Shown piece by piece: positions 18,848-26,391 of a stretch of 64,000 nt of DNA. Origin of the DNA: Gluconobacter roseus NBRC 3990 (lineage in GTDB: Bacteria > Pseudomonadota > Alphaproteobacteria > Acetobacterales > Acetobacteraceae). The notes under the pieces are model-generated. The model had not been told where the DNA came from. It searched no databases and saw only the letters and a program-made list of their open reading frames with translations. A program made the translations under genes and the position numbers. Location: assembly GCF_006538885.1 (NCBI RefSeq), contig NZ_BJLY01000004.1, forward strand, positions 310,001 to 374,000, written 5' to 3'. Every line of letters begins with the position of its first letter. The first letter of the stretch is position 1.

Positions 18848-19935
18848 TGCATCCGCTTGCCCCGATCGGAACGCTGTTTGCCGTAACGGTCTGGCCGCTT
18901 CTGGCGGCGTTCCTGCTGCTTCTGACGCCTGAAAACCGTCAGGCCGCCAGCAGTCTGACCTTTGCCGTGGCTGGGTTGGTTATCACACCGCTGGCTGTCT
19001 GGCTGATGCCGGGGACGGATGCGCTGGCGGCAGCCTGTTCGTGCATCGTGACCGCCATTCCACTCCTTCTGCCGCCGGCACAGGACCGGACCGGTCGGGT
19101 CCTGCCGTTCCTTGTTACGGGCTGTGCGCTTCTGGCACTGAACATTCATTCGGCCTTTGCCGTGACGGTTTTGTGTGGTGCGGGCACTGTTCTTCTGGCC
19201 TGGCGGGAAGGCCGGGGGCCGCGAAAGGCTCTGGTCGTGTGGGACATCGCACGCAGCAGGCTGGGCGGCGTCGTGCTGGGGCTTCTGGGGGCATCGCTTC
19301 TGCCGATGCCGCAGTCCTCGCTGGGGGCGGTGCTGCTGACGGTCGGGCTGTGCATTGTGGCGGGGCTTGGGCCATCGCCTGCTCCTGCACCCGAGGCGGC
19401 TTTGCTAGATACGGGACTGCGGTTTTCGGCGCTGATGCTGATGTTTCGTCTGAGTGCGTATCCGCTGGTTCATCTGCTGATGCTGATCGCGGGGTTCGGG
19501 ACGATCCTCATGCTGGTGACGGCGCGTTCCTCCGGCCGGGTCGTCTCGCTGCCGATGCTGTCGGCGTTCGGTGCGCTGGCCGCGGCGACCGGGGAAGGGA
19601 CGGCGATTGTTCTGCTGCTGCTCGCGGCGCTGGGGCTTGCGGTTCTGGATCTGCGTAGTGCTGAGGGGACTGATGTGATTGCGGCAGGCGCTGCGCCCTG
19701 GCCGGTGTTTTGTGCGCTTGTTGGCATCGGTCGATCGCTTGAGACGGGGCAGCTGATCCTGCTGATCGTATGCCTGCTCCCGGTTCTGTGGTCCGTGCGG
19801 CCCGCGACGCTTCTTTCGGCGTTCGGGCGTGGGGAGCGCGGCGTGGTGGCCGTGATGCAGGCCGTTCTGCTGGTAGGAGGGTTGTGCGGTCCGCTGTTTC
19901 TGGCCTGGCATCCGGTGACGGGGTGGCGGCCATGA
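18847..19935 (+). CDS. NuoN/HyfF-like antiporter-type subunit, shortened
   Basis: 362-residue polytopic membrane protein. The segment SPAPAPEAALLDTGLRFSALMLMFRLSAYPLVH lines up with the conserved antiporter-like stretch (AP..VSALL..G..K..LY..L) of HyfF/NuoN/NuoL; an Arg appears where the functional TM7 Lys normally sits. HyfF is about 526 residues, so several segments are missing. Whether it can pump ions is doubtful. It overlaps both neighbours (TGATG before, ATGA after). Confidence 0.6.
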   Translation: MHPLAPIGTLFAVTVWPLLAAFLLLLTPENRQAASSLTFAVAGLVITPLAVWLMPGTDALAAACSCIVTAIPLLLPPAQDRTGRVLPFLVTGCALLALNIHSAFAVTVLCGAGTVLLAWREGRGPRKALVVWDIARSRLGGVVLGLLGASLLPMPQSSLGAVLLTVGLCIVAGLGPSPAPAPEAALLDTGLRFSALMLMFRLSAYPLVHLLMLIAGFGTILMLVTARSSGRVVSLPMLSAFGALAAATGEGTAIVLLLLAALGLAVLDLRSAEGTDVIAAGAAPWPVFCALVGIGRSLETGQLILLIVCLLPVLWSVRPATLLSAFGRGERGVVAVMQAVLLVGGLCGPLFLAWHPVTGWRP

Positions 19936-21371
19936 GAAGCATGGGGCGGATTATTCGCAGTGGCGAGCGGGTCGCGCTGTCGCATTATCATCTTGATCCC
20001 GCGCAGTGGAGCGAGATGCTGACGGTGCCGGGAACGACGCTGCCGCTGATTTCCTGCTGGGCGGATGATGCCCGCGCTTACGTGCTTCTGTTGGAGGGGG
20101 ACTGTCCGCTTCTGGCGAGTACAATCGTGGAAGACCGGCGCTATCTTGCCCCGTCCTCGCGCTTTGCCGGCGCGGAATGGGGCGAGCGGGTGTCATATGA
20201 TCTTTACGGCGTGGAAGCGATGGATGCCCGTGGGAACGGGGCTCCCGCGCTGGATGAAGGGGGCTGGACCTCGACCTGGCCGCTGTCATCGCGTCCGGGG
20301 CCGGCGGCGGGAGGATTGCGGCCGCTGGCGGGAAGCCATCTGCTGCGTCCCGAGCAGACCGGACTGAGTGGTCCGCTGGAATTTTCCTTTGAGGTTCTGA
20401 AGGGGAAAATCCGGGATGTGGAAGTCTGCGCCGGGGCCGCGCATCGCGGTCTGATTGCCCGGCTGGCGGGAAAGACGCCGGAAGAGGCGATGTCGCTGGT
20501 GTCGCGTGTGACGGCGGGCGGGTTTGTTGCGCATCCGCTGGCTTTTGCCCGGGCCGTCGCGCAGGCGCGCGGGCTGGTTCCGGGACCGGGAATCCGGGAT
20601 GTCTGGATGATCCTGCTGGAGATCGAGCGGATTTCGATCCATCTGTTCGACATGGCACGGACGGCACGCGGCGTGGATGCGGAGCTTCTAGCGACCCATT
20701 GCGATCATGCGCGCGAAGCTATTGCGCGGGCCTGTGCGGAGCAGGGTGTTTCGCGTCGTCTGATGGATATGGTGACCTGTGACGGGTTCCGCGATGGGCT
20801 GGAAATCGTGCCGCTGGCGCAGGCTGTGCATGCGGCCATGCAGCCGCGTCTTGCGGCGCTGGAAGAGCTTCACCGGGTTTTTGCACCGCGTCTGGACGGG
20901 TTCGCCACGCTGGATGCGCGACTGGCAGAGCGTTTTGCCGTGGGGGGCGTGACCGGGCGTTCGAGTGGTCGCAGCATGGACATGCGGCGGCGGGAAGCCG
21001 GGATGCGGCTGGAGGCATTGCGGGCGACAGGTTCGAGCCAAGGCGATGCCCGGGCGCGCGAAGGGCTTCGGCTTGCGGAAATCCGGGATTCGCTGGCGCT
21101 GATGGAGCGTATTCTGGGAAGTATCGGTCTGGAGGATGACGAGCCTGCGCCGGACCGGACGGAAGAAGGGATCGGTGTGGCTGAAGGCGGGCGCGGAGAC
21201 GTCTGGTACTGGGTACGTCTGAAGGAGGGCCAGATCGAAAGTCTGCATGTCCGCGATCCCGGCGTTTCCCTGCTGCCTGTTCTGGGAGCGATGTTGCGGG
21301 GTTATGCTGTCGATCGCGTTCCGGCGGCGCTGGGCTCGATCGGGCTGTCACCGGCGGGGATTGCGCTGTGA
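19932..21371 (+). CDS. HyfG/NuoCD-like large subunit lacking the NiFe-binding cysteines
   Basis: 479 residues. An N-terminal NuoC-like part (to about 120) is fused to a NuoD/hydrogenase large-subunit-like part, as in HyfG and HycE. Family landmarks kept: EVCAGAAHRGLIARLAGKTPEEA and EIERISIHLFDMA. The two metal-site motifs are changed: RVCGIC becomes R-V-T194-A-G-G197 with His201 kept, and the C-terminal DPCxxC becomes D-P-G444-V-S-L447. No NiFe centre can be held, so this is not a hydrogenase. It matches what is known as Ehr (energy-converting hydrogenase-related) complexes or NuoD. The stop overlaps the GTG of the next gene. Confidence 0.8.
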   Translation: MRSMGRIIRSGERVALSHYHLDPAQWSEMLTVPGTTLPLISCWADDARAYVLLLEGDCPLLASTIVEDRRYLAPSSRFAGAEWGERVSYDLYGVEAMDARGNGAPALDEGGWTSTWPLSSRPGPAAGGLRPLAGSHLLRPEQTGLSGPLEFSFEVLKGKIRDVEVCAGAAHRGLIARLAGKTPEEAMSLVSRVTAGGFVAHPLAFARAVAQARGLVPGPGIRDVWMILLEIERISIHLFDMARTARGVDAELLATHCDHAREAIARACAEQGVSRRLMDMVTCDGFRDGLEIVPLAQAVHAAMQPRLAALEELHRVFAPRLDGFATLDARLAERFAVGGVTGRSSGRSMDMRRREAGMRLEALRATGSSQGDARAREGLRLAEIRDSLALMERILGSIGLEDDEPAPDRTEEGIGVAEGGRGDVWYWVRLKEGQIESLHVRDPGVSLLPVLGAMLRGYAVDRVPAALGSIGLSPAGIAL

Positions 21372-21850
21372 GCGTTAGACGTACAGGGCCTCTGAGCCTG
21401 CTTTATGCGTTCATGGATGCGACACGCTGGCGTCCGTCCATGCAGGAAACGGCTCCGCGCCGGGAGCGTCCCATCGGGCTGTATGTGCTCGAGACCGGAG
21501 GGTGCGAGGGCTGCTTCATGGAAATCGAGTCCCTGAACGGGAGTGCCTTTGCGCTGGAGCAGGCCGGGTTTGTCTGCGTGAATGACCCGGCGGATGCGGA
21601 CTGGCTGCTGCTGACGGGAGCCGTGACACGGGTCTGTGCTGAAATGGTGGACCGGGTGTGGCGGGCGATGCCACCGGGAAGATGTCTGATTGCGGTGGGG
21701 GCCTGCGCGGTGGATGGCGGGCCTTTTCCGGCCGGTTATGCGACGCTGGGCGGATTGCAGGCCCTGACGCCGGTGCGGCGTTCGATTGCGGGATGTCCGC
21801 CATCGCCGGAGGACCTGCTGCGGGCCTTGCAGGAGCTTGCGCAGGGCTGA
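21368..21850 (+). CDS. HyfI/NuoB-like small subunit with intact [4Fe-4S] ligands
   Basis: 160-residue soluble subunit that should carry the terminal iron-sulfur cluster next to the large subunit. All four ligands are visible: Cys46 and Cys49 (GGCEGCF), Cys113 (VGACAVDGGPF) and Cys143 (AGCPPSPEDLL). The GxCxxxGG and GCPP motifs are those of NiFe-hydrogenase group 4 small subunits and NuoB relatives. It is the last of six overlapping genes. No polyferredoxin (HyfH/NuoI) or HyfA gene is present, so the electron donor is unknown. Confidence 0.85.
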   Translation: MSVRRTGPLSLLYAFMDATRWRPSMQETAPRRERPIGLYVLETGGCEGCFMEIESLNGSAFALEQAGFVCVNDPADADWLLLTGAVTRVCAEMVDRVWRAMPPGRCLIAVGACAVDGGPFPAGYATLGGLQALTPVRRSIAGCPPSPEDLLRALQELAQG

Positions 21851-21908
21851 AGCGCCTGTCTGGAGATGGGAATTTTCCTGAAACAACGAAGTTTTGTCCC
21901 CGGACGAC

Positions 21909-21936
21909 TTGCCGTGACACGGTTTCGCGTTAAAGT
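21909..21936 (+). promoter_or_regulatory. Candidate sigma-70 promoter for fructokinase
   Basis: TTGCCG (21909-21914) and TAAAGT (21931-21936) are separated by 16 bases, in the 165-base gap before the fructokinase gene and about 80 bases from its ATG. Pattern match only. Confidence 0.4.
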
Positions 21937-22015
21937 AGACGGACGCACTGGATGCGTTTTCCATGAGGTTCGGTCGCCTGATACTCAGGTCACCGTATAG
22001 AGCACAGGGCTAGAG

Positions 22016-22951
22016 ATGGCTGATTATCGCCTTGGAATTGATCTTGGTGGCACGAAGATCGAAATCGTGGTTCTGAATCGTTCGGGCGATCTCGTCCTGC
22101 GTGAACGCATTCCCAACCCCGGCATCTATAATGAAGCCGTGCTGGCCATCCGTGATCTGGTCACGGATGTGGACCACCGTCTGGGTGCGGTGCCGAGCCA
22201 TCGTGTTTCGGCAGGGCAGCATACCTCCACGCTGGGCATCGGGATCCCGGGTTCCATCTCGCCCGAGACCGGTCTGATCAAGAACGCCAATGCGACCTGG
22301 CTGAACAACCAGCCTTTCGGTCAGGATCTGGAATCCGCGCTCGCGCGTCCGGTCCGGACGGAAAATGACGCGAACTGTTTTGCGTTGTCCGAAGCGGCGG
22401 ATGGTGCAGCCAAAGGCATGCTGACGGTCTTCGGTGTCATCATCGGCACGGGCATGGGTGCGGGCATCGTCAATAACGGTCGCGTTCTTGAAGGCCGTCA
22501 TCACATTGCGGGCGAATGGGGGCATCTGCCTCTGCCTTGGCCAACGGAAGAAGACATGCCCGCGCGTGACTGCTTCTGCGGAAACAAGGGCTGCATGGAG
22601 CGCTATCTGTGCGGTCCTGCTCTGGCGGCAGATTGGAAAGGTCCGGGTCACCGTAATACGGCCGGGATTGAAGATGCGGCCGCCAATGGTGATCAGGCCG
22701 CGATTGCTGCTCTAGGGCGTTATACCGAGCGTTTTGCCCGGGCCTGCGCGATGGTCATCAACTTCCTTGATCCGGATGTAATCGTGCTCGGCGGCGGCGT
22801 GTCCAACCTGCATACGTTGTATGAGCGCGTGCCGCCGCTGCTGGCCAAGCATGTGATTACGCCGGTTTGCACGACGCCGATCGTGCGCAACAAGCATGGC
22901 GACAGCTCTGGCGTGCGTGGCGCAGCATGGCTGTGGGACGTGACGGAATAA
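22016..22951 (+). CDS. frk: Fructokinase, ROK family (Mak-like)
   Basis: Phosphorylates fructose (and possibly other hexoses) with ATP at C6 in the cytoplasm, feeding the pentose phosphate pathway, which is the main sugar route in Gluconobacter. 311 residues. The ATP-binding motif DLGGTK is at the N-terminus; GIPGSISPETGLIKNANATWLN, ENDANCFALSEA and the zinc/ROK motif CFCGNKGCMERY follow. The overall pattern is close to E. coli Mak (manno/fructokinase), including the C-terminal KHGDSSGVRGAAWLW. Single-gene unit with a likely promoter in the 165-base upstream gap and a strong terminator downstream. Confidence 0.9.
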   Translation: MADYRLGIDLGGTKIEIVVLNRSGDLVLRERIPNPGIYNEAVLAIRDLVTDVDHRLGAVPSHRVSAGQHTSTLGIGIPGSISPETGLIKNANATWLNNQPFGQDLESALARPVRTENDANCFALSEAADGAAKGMLTVFGVIIGTGMGAGIVNNGRVLEGRHHIAGEWGHLPLPWPTEEDMPARDCFCGNKGCMERYLCGPALAADWKGPGHRNTAGIEDAAANGDQAAIAALGRYTERFARACAMVINFLDPDVIVLGGGVSNLHTLYERVPPLLAKHVITPVCTTPIVRNKHGDSSGVRGAAWLWDVTE

Positions 22952-22973
22952 GCCTGTCGCATAGAGGATATGA

Positions 22974-23006
22974 AAAAGGCCGCCCGATCATCCGGGCGGC
23001 CTTTTT
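22974..23006. terminator. Bidirectional terminator between frk and pssA
   Basis: AAAAAGGCCGCCCG and CGGGCGGCCTTTTTT form a GC-rich stem with a short ATCAT-containing loop, flanked by A and T runs. It can end both frk (plus) and pssA (minus). Confidence 0.9.
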
Positions 23007-23023
23007 TGTTGGCTTGTTTTCGT

Positions 23024-23905
23024 TCAGGCGGGCTCTTCTTCCACCGTTTCCGACATCTCCTCCGCCGCCTGTTTCAGGCGGTGATAGGAGCGGCGGGAGA
23101 AGGGCAGGATTGCGATATAGAGCAGTCCCGCACCGGCCAGAGCGCCCCAGGGGTCGGCGACCAGAAGCGCTGCATAAAGGCCGGTTCCGAGCATCAGGGG
23201 CAGCACGTAGCGCGCCGGGACCTTGAAGTTTTTGAAGGACCAGACGGGCAGGGTCGAGACCAGCAGCAGGCCTGTGACAATCAGGCAGACGGCCGAGACA
23301 AGCGGCAGTCGGGCAAAGGTGGCCAGACCTTCGGCATGCAGGCGGTCGGCTTCGAGGCCGAGGAAGACCGGGAACAGCACCAGTCCGGCACCGGCAGGGG
23401 CCGGGACGCCCGTGAAGAAACTGTAGGAGTATTCCGGCTTGTCTTCGTCATCAAGGCTCGCATTGAAGCGCGCGAGACGCAGCGCCATGCAGACCGTGAA
23501 CAGGATGCAGGGGACGAAGGCATAGCGCCCGGCATGTTCGAGCGACCACATGAGCAGCACGAAGGACGGTGCCACGCCGAAGCACACGAAGTCCGACAGG
23601 CTGTCGAACTCGGCGCCGAAGCGTGTGGCGCCCTTGAGCAGGCGCGCGATGCGCCCGTCCAGACCGTCGATGCAGGCGGCGATCAGCAGGGCCACGGCTG
23701 CGGGTTCGAACTGGTGTTCGAGCGCAAAACGCATGCCGCTGAGCCCGGCGCAGAGGCCGAGCATCGTCATGATGTTGGGGATGAGGCGGTTGAACGACGG
23801 CCCCCGCACGCGGGTGCGGGGATTGCGCCCCATGCGTCGGAGCCTGCGGCGGATGCGGCGTTTTCTGGCGGGGCGGCTGGGTTCAACCGTCGGAGGCAGG
23901 GTCAT
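23024..23905 (-). CDS. pssA: CDP-diacylglycerol-serine O-phosphatidyltransferase
   Basis: Inner membrane enzyme making phosphatidylserine from CDP-diacylglycerol and serine, the first step to phosphatidylethanolamine. 293 residues from ATG 23905. The CDP-alcohol phosphatidyltransferase motif DG(x2)AR(x8)G(x3)D(x3)D is complete in DGLDGRIARLLKGATRFGAEFD. A strongly basic N-terminal tail (RPARKRRIRRRLRRM) precedes about eight transmembrane segments. It is the membrane-integral type II enzyme. psd ends 14 bases upstream, so the two steps are one operon. Confidence 0.95.
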   Translation of the reverse strand: MTLPPTVEPSRPARKRRIRRRLRRMGRNPRTRVRGPSFNRLIPNIMTMLGLCAGLSGMRFALEHQFEPAAVALLIAACIDGLDGRIARLLKGATRFGAEFDSLSDFVCFGVAPSFVLLMWSLEHAGRYAFVPCILFTVCMALRLARFNASLDDEDKPEYSYSFFTGVPAPAGAGLVLFPVFLGLEADRLHAEGLATFARLPLVSAVCLIVTGLLLVSTLPVWSFKNFKVPARYVLPLMLGTGLYAALLVADPWGALAGAGLLYIAILPFSRRSYHRLKQAAEEMSETVEEEPA

Positions 23906-23919
23906 GAACGGCGTCTGGC

Positions 23920-24597
23920 TCAGAGCTTCGCCAGGACAGTTTCGCCACCAACCATGGTCTGTCCTTCCACAACCAGGGGTTCGACACCGGGCGGCAGGTA
24001 GACGTCGGTGCGGGAGCCGAAGCGGATCAGGCCGAAGCGCTCGCCGGCTTCCACGCGGTCGCCTTCTTCGACGAAGCACAGAATGCGGCGGGCGATCAGC
24101 CCGGCGATCTGGACAACACCGATATTGCGACCGTCCGGCAGCGTCAGGCGCAGTTCGTTGCGCTCGTTGTGTTCGGACGCCTTGTCGAGGCTGGCATTGA
24201 GGAACTTGCCGGCGTGATAGGCGATCTTCGTCACTTCACCAGCCGCGGGCATGCGGTTGATGTGGACGTTCAGCACGGAGAGGAACGTCGAGACGCGCCA
24301 GACCGGGGTGTGGCCCATTTCCAGAGCGGCGGGCGGGGTGACGAGCGCGACGGAGGTCACGCGGCCATCGGCGGAGGCCAGCACCAGATCGGCGCGCGGC
24401 GGCGGGACGCGCTTGGGGTCGCGGAAGAAGTAGAGGCAGAACGCCGTAAAGGCGATGCCGGCATTGCCCAGCAGGCGCGTGGGACGCCAGGGCGTGGCCC
24501 GTCCGAGCAGGCCTACGAGCGAACCCGCGAGGAGGAAGGGAGTCGCGGCACGGTGCGGCGGCGACAGGACAAGCTTGAAGGACTGGATCAGCGACAT
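23920..24597 (-). CDS. psd: Phosphatidylserine decarboxylase, short form
   Basis: Converts phosphatidylserine to phosphatidylethanolamine; a self-cleaving proenzyme whose new N-terminal Ser becomes the pyruvoyl group. 225 residues, the short form typical of alphaproteobacteria. [16 protein letters not shown] and the cleavage site region [12 protein letters not shown] (Gly-Ser) near the C-terminus are visible, plus one or two N-terminal membrane segments. ATG 24597 was chosen; the longer upstream reading is low-complexity. It pairs with pssA downstream. Confidence 0.95.
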   Translation of the reverse strand: MSLIQSFKLVLSPPHRAATPFLLAGSLVGLLGRATPWRPTRLLGNAGIAFTAFCLYFFRDPKRVPPPRADLVLASADGRVTSVALVTPPAALEMGHTPVWRVSTFLSVLNVHINRMPAAGEVTKIAYHAGKFLNASLDKASEHNERNELRLTLPDGRNIGVVQIAGLIARRILCFVEEGDRVEAGERFGLIRFGSRTDVYLPPGVEPLVVEGQTMVGGETVLAKL

Positions 24598-24686
24598 GGA
24601 ACGCACTCTTACGGCACACGACGGGAGGGTCAAGAATTCGCCACAAAGAAGGCGTTTTTCGGGCAGGTTTTCCGCCTGAGCCTGTT

Positions 24687-25403
24687 TCAGGCGGGTTCGG
24701 CAACCTGTCGGGGGAGCGGAACGCGCAGTTTTTCGTCGATCAGCGGGGTTCCGGCATAGACGTTCTTGCGGGCCGTGACGATGTGCACACCGGCGCAGGG
24801 AAGCCGTGCGCCCCGGCCGATCCGTTCCATCAGGCGCCCGTGGGTGGCGGACAGGGCGGCGGGAGGCGCCATCAAGGCGCCGGAATGGTGTTCGATCCGG
24901 AAAAGGGTCTGGTCGAGTAGGCGGGTCAACTGGCCGCTGCTGTAGGGAATGCCATGGCCGAATGGTGTGGCGTCGGTATGGGCCCAATAGCCCGAGCGGT
25001 TGGGGACCACCAGCGTCAGGACGCCATCATCGGTGAGTGTGCGCCAGATGGCCCGCAGGAAATCCGGAGCAAAGCGGGTAAATTCGAGCCCGTGGATCAC
25101 GAGAACACCATCCATCGACAGGTCATCGAAGGGCAGACGGCCGCTGTCGACGATGCAGTCTCTTCGGGAAGGGCGGATGATTTTTTGCGTCTGTGGGTGG
25201 AGGAGGCGTGCGGACACCGCGCAGTCGGCACTGTCTGGAAGATAGGGTGCTGTGTAGCCTATCCCGAGAATGCGCCGGCCCCGCATGGGGGGCATGAGAC
25301 TTTGCAGGCGGTCATTGAGGAGCAGGGCCGTGCGCTGACCCTGCCGACTTTCATAGAAAGTGGTGGCATCATCGGAACGGGTGCGGGCCAGAGACGTCAG
25401 CAT
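24687..25403 (-). CDS. SAM-dependent methyltransferase-like protein
   Basis: 238 residues with a class I methyltransferase outline: motif I region [15 protein letters not shown], an acidic strand [14 protein letters not shown], and [23 protein letters not shown], the post-motif typical of methyltransferase 11-type folds. Motif I is degenerate, with no GxGxG, so activity is uncertain. Its 5' end lies 40 bases from gloB on the opposite strand; this divergent pair (methyltransferase-like/gloB) is common in alphaproteobacteria. The substrate is unknown. Confidence 0.75.
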   Translation of the reverse strand: MLTSLARTRSDDATTFYESRQGQRTALLLNDRLQSLMPPMRGRRILGIGYTAPYLPDSADCAVSARLLHPQTQKIIRPSRRDCIVDSGRLPFDDLSMDGVLVIHGLEFTRFAPDFLRAIWRTLTDDGVLTLVVPNRSGYWAHTDATPFGHGIPYSSGQLTRLLDQTLFRIEHHSGALMAPPAALSATHGRLMERIGRGARLPCAGVHIVTARKNVYAGTPLIDEKLRVPLPRQVAEPA

Positions 25404-25443
25404 GCAGTTACCTAATCAGCAAGACAGTCCAAGGGGAACAGTC

Positions 25444-26160
25444 ATGCCACTCGATATCAAGCCGATTCCGGTTCTCTCCGACAATTATGCTTGGCTGCTG
25501 ACCGCGACCGAGGGGCCGCGCGCCATTGTGGACCCCGGCGAGGCGGGGCCGATCATGGACGAGATCGGAGAGGGGCGGCTGGATATGATCCTGCTGACCC
25601 ATCACCATGCCGATCATACGGGCGGGACGGATGCGCTGCGGGAGCGTTATGGCGCGAAAGTCTATGGGCCGCGCCAAAACAGGGAGTGGCTGCCCCGGCT
25701 GGATCATGACGTCGAGGACGGAGAGAGCTTCCCGCTGGGGAACACGCAGATCCGCGTTCTCTCAACGCCCGGTCATGCGGTCGGTCATGTATCATATGTC
25801 GTGCCTGATGTGCCGGCGCTGTTCTGTGGCGATGTACTGTTCAGTCTGGGATGCGGGCGTCTGCTGGAAGGGACGGCGCAGGAACTGTTCGACAGTCTGC
25901 ACCGCTATGACAGTCTGCCGGACCGGACGCTTGTGTGCGCGGGGCATGAATATACCCGTTCCAATCTGGCTTTCGCGCTGCATGTTGATCCCGATAATGA
26001 GGCGTTGAAGGCGCGTGCCGGGGAAATCGAGCGTCTGCTGGAAGCCGGGCGGCCGACGCTGCCGGTAACATTGGGGATGGAGCGGAAGACCAATCCTTTC
26101 CTGCGGGCGCCGGATGTTGCGACCTTTGCGCGGCTGCGCAAGGAAAAGGACAGTTTCTGA
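25444..26160 (+). CDS. gloB: Hydroxyacylglutathione hydrolase (glyoxalase II)
   Basis: Hydrolyses S-lactoylglutathione to lactate and glutathione in methylglyoxal detoxification. 238 residues, metallo-beta-lactamase fold. Metal ligands: the THHHADHTGG motif (about residues 54-63), GHAVGHVSY, CGDVLF and the C-terminal CAGHEYTRSN. The start at ATG 25444 is supported by AAGGGGAA seven to ten bases upstream. Divergent from the methyltransferase-like gene and closed by a strong terminator. Confidence 0.94.
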   Translation: MPLDIKPIPVLSDNYAWLLTATEGPRAIVDPGEAGPIMDEIGEGRLDMILLTHHHADHTGGTDALRERYGAKVYGPRQNREWLPRLDHDVEDGESFPLGNTQIRVLSTPGHAVGHVSYVVPDVPALFCGDVLFSLGCGRLLEGTAQELFDSLHRYDSLPDRTLVCAGHEYTRSNLAFALHVDPDNEALKARAGEIERLLEAGRPTLPVTLGMERKTNPFLRAPDVATFARLRKEKDSF

Positions 26161-26167
26161 GGATACG

Positions 26168-26202
26168 AAAAAAGCCCCGCTCGAAAGAGACGGGGCTTTT
26201 TT
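26168..26202. terminator. Bidirectional terminator between gloB and the cio operon
   Basis: AAAAAAGCCCCG and CGGGGCTTTTTT pair around a loop of about 11 bases, with A and T tracts on the two sides. It serves gloB (plus) and the DUF2474-like gene at the end of the cio operon (minus). Confidence 0.9.
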
Positions 26203-26223
26203 CTGTGAAGTATCGTCAGATTG

Positions 26224-26373
26224 TTACCAGCCGAAGATGACCTTCTTGAGCAGTTCGGCGCCGAGACCGACGACGACAACGCCGCCAGCCCAGATTGCCA
26301 CGAACCAGCCCACACGTTTCATCCAGTTCAGGAACCCCGTCTTCTGATCGGGCTGTCCGTATTCGATGCGCAT
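26224..26373 (-). CDS. DUF2474-like small membrane protein of the bd oxidase operon
   Basis: 49-residue single-pass protein. A basic amphipathic N-terminal part (DQKTGFLNWMKR) leads into one transmembrane helix at about 21-40 (VGWFVAIWAGGVVVVGLGAE) and a short Lys/Trp-containing tail. Size, layout and position 18 bases after cioB match the DUF2474/CydX-like peptides that accompany bd-type oxidases and stabilise the heme-bearing core. I assign the family by pattern only. The gene is easily missed because of its length. Confidence 0.75.
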   Translation of the reverse strand: MRIEYGQPDQKTGFLNWMKRVGWFVAIWAGGVVVVGLGAELLKKVIFGW

Positions 26374-26391
26374 GGGCCGGGTTCCCTGTTC

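Noticed and set aside
16243-21850. Functional group 4 NiFe hydrogenase
   Set aside because: Both CxxC pairs for the NiFe centre are absent and no maturation genes are present.
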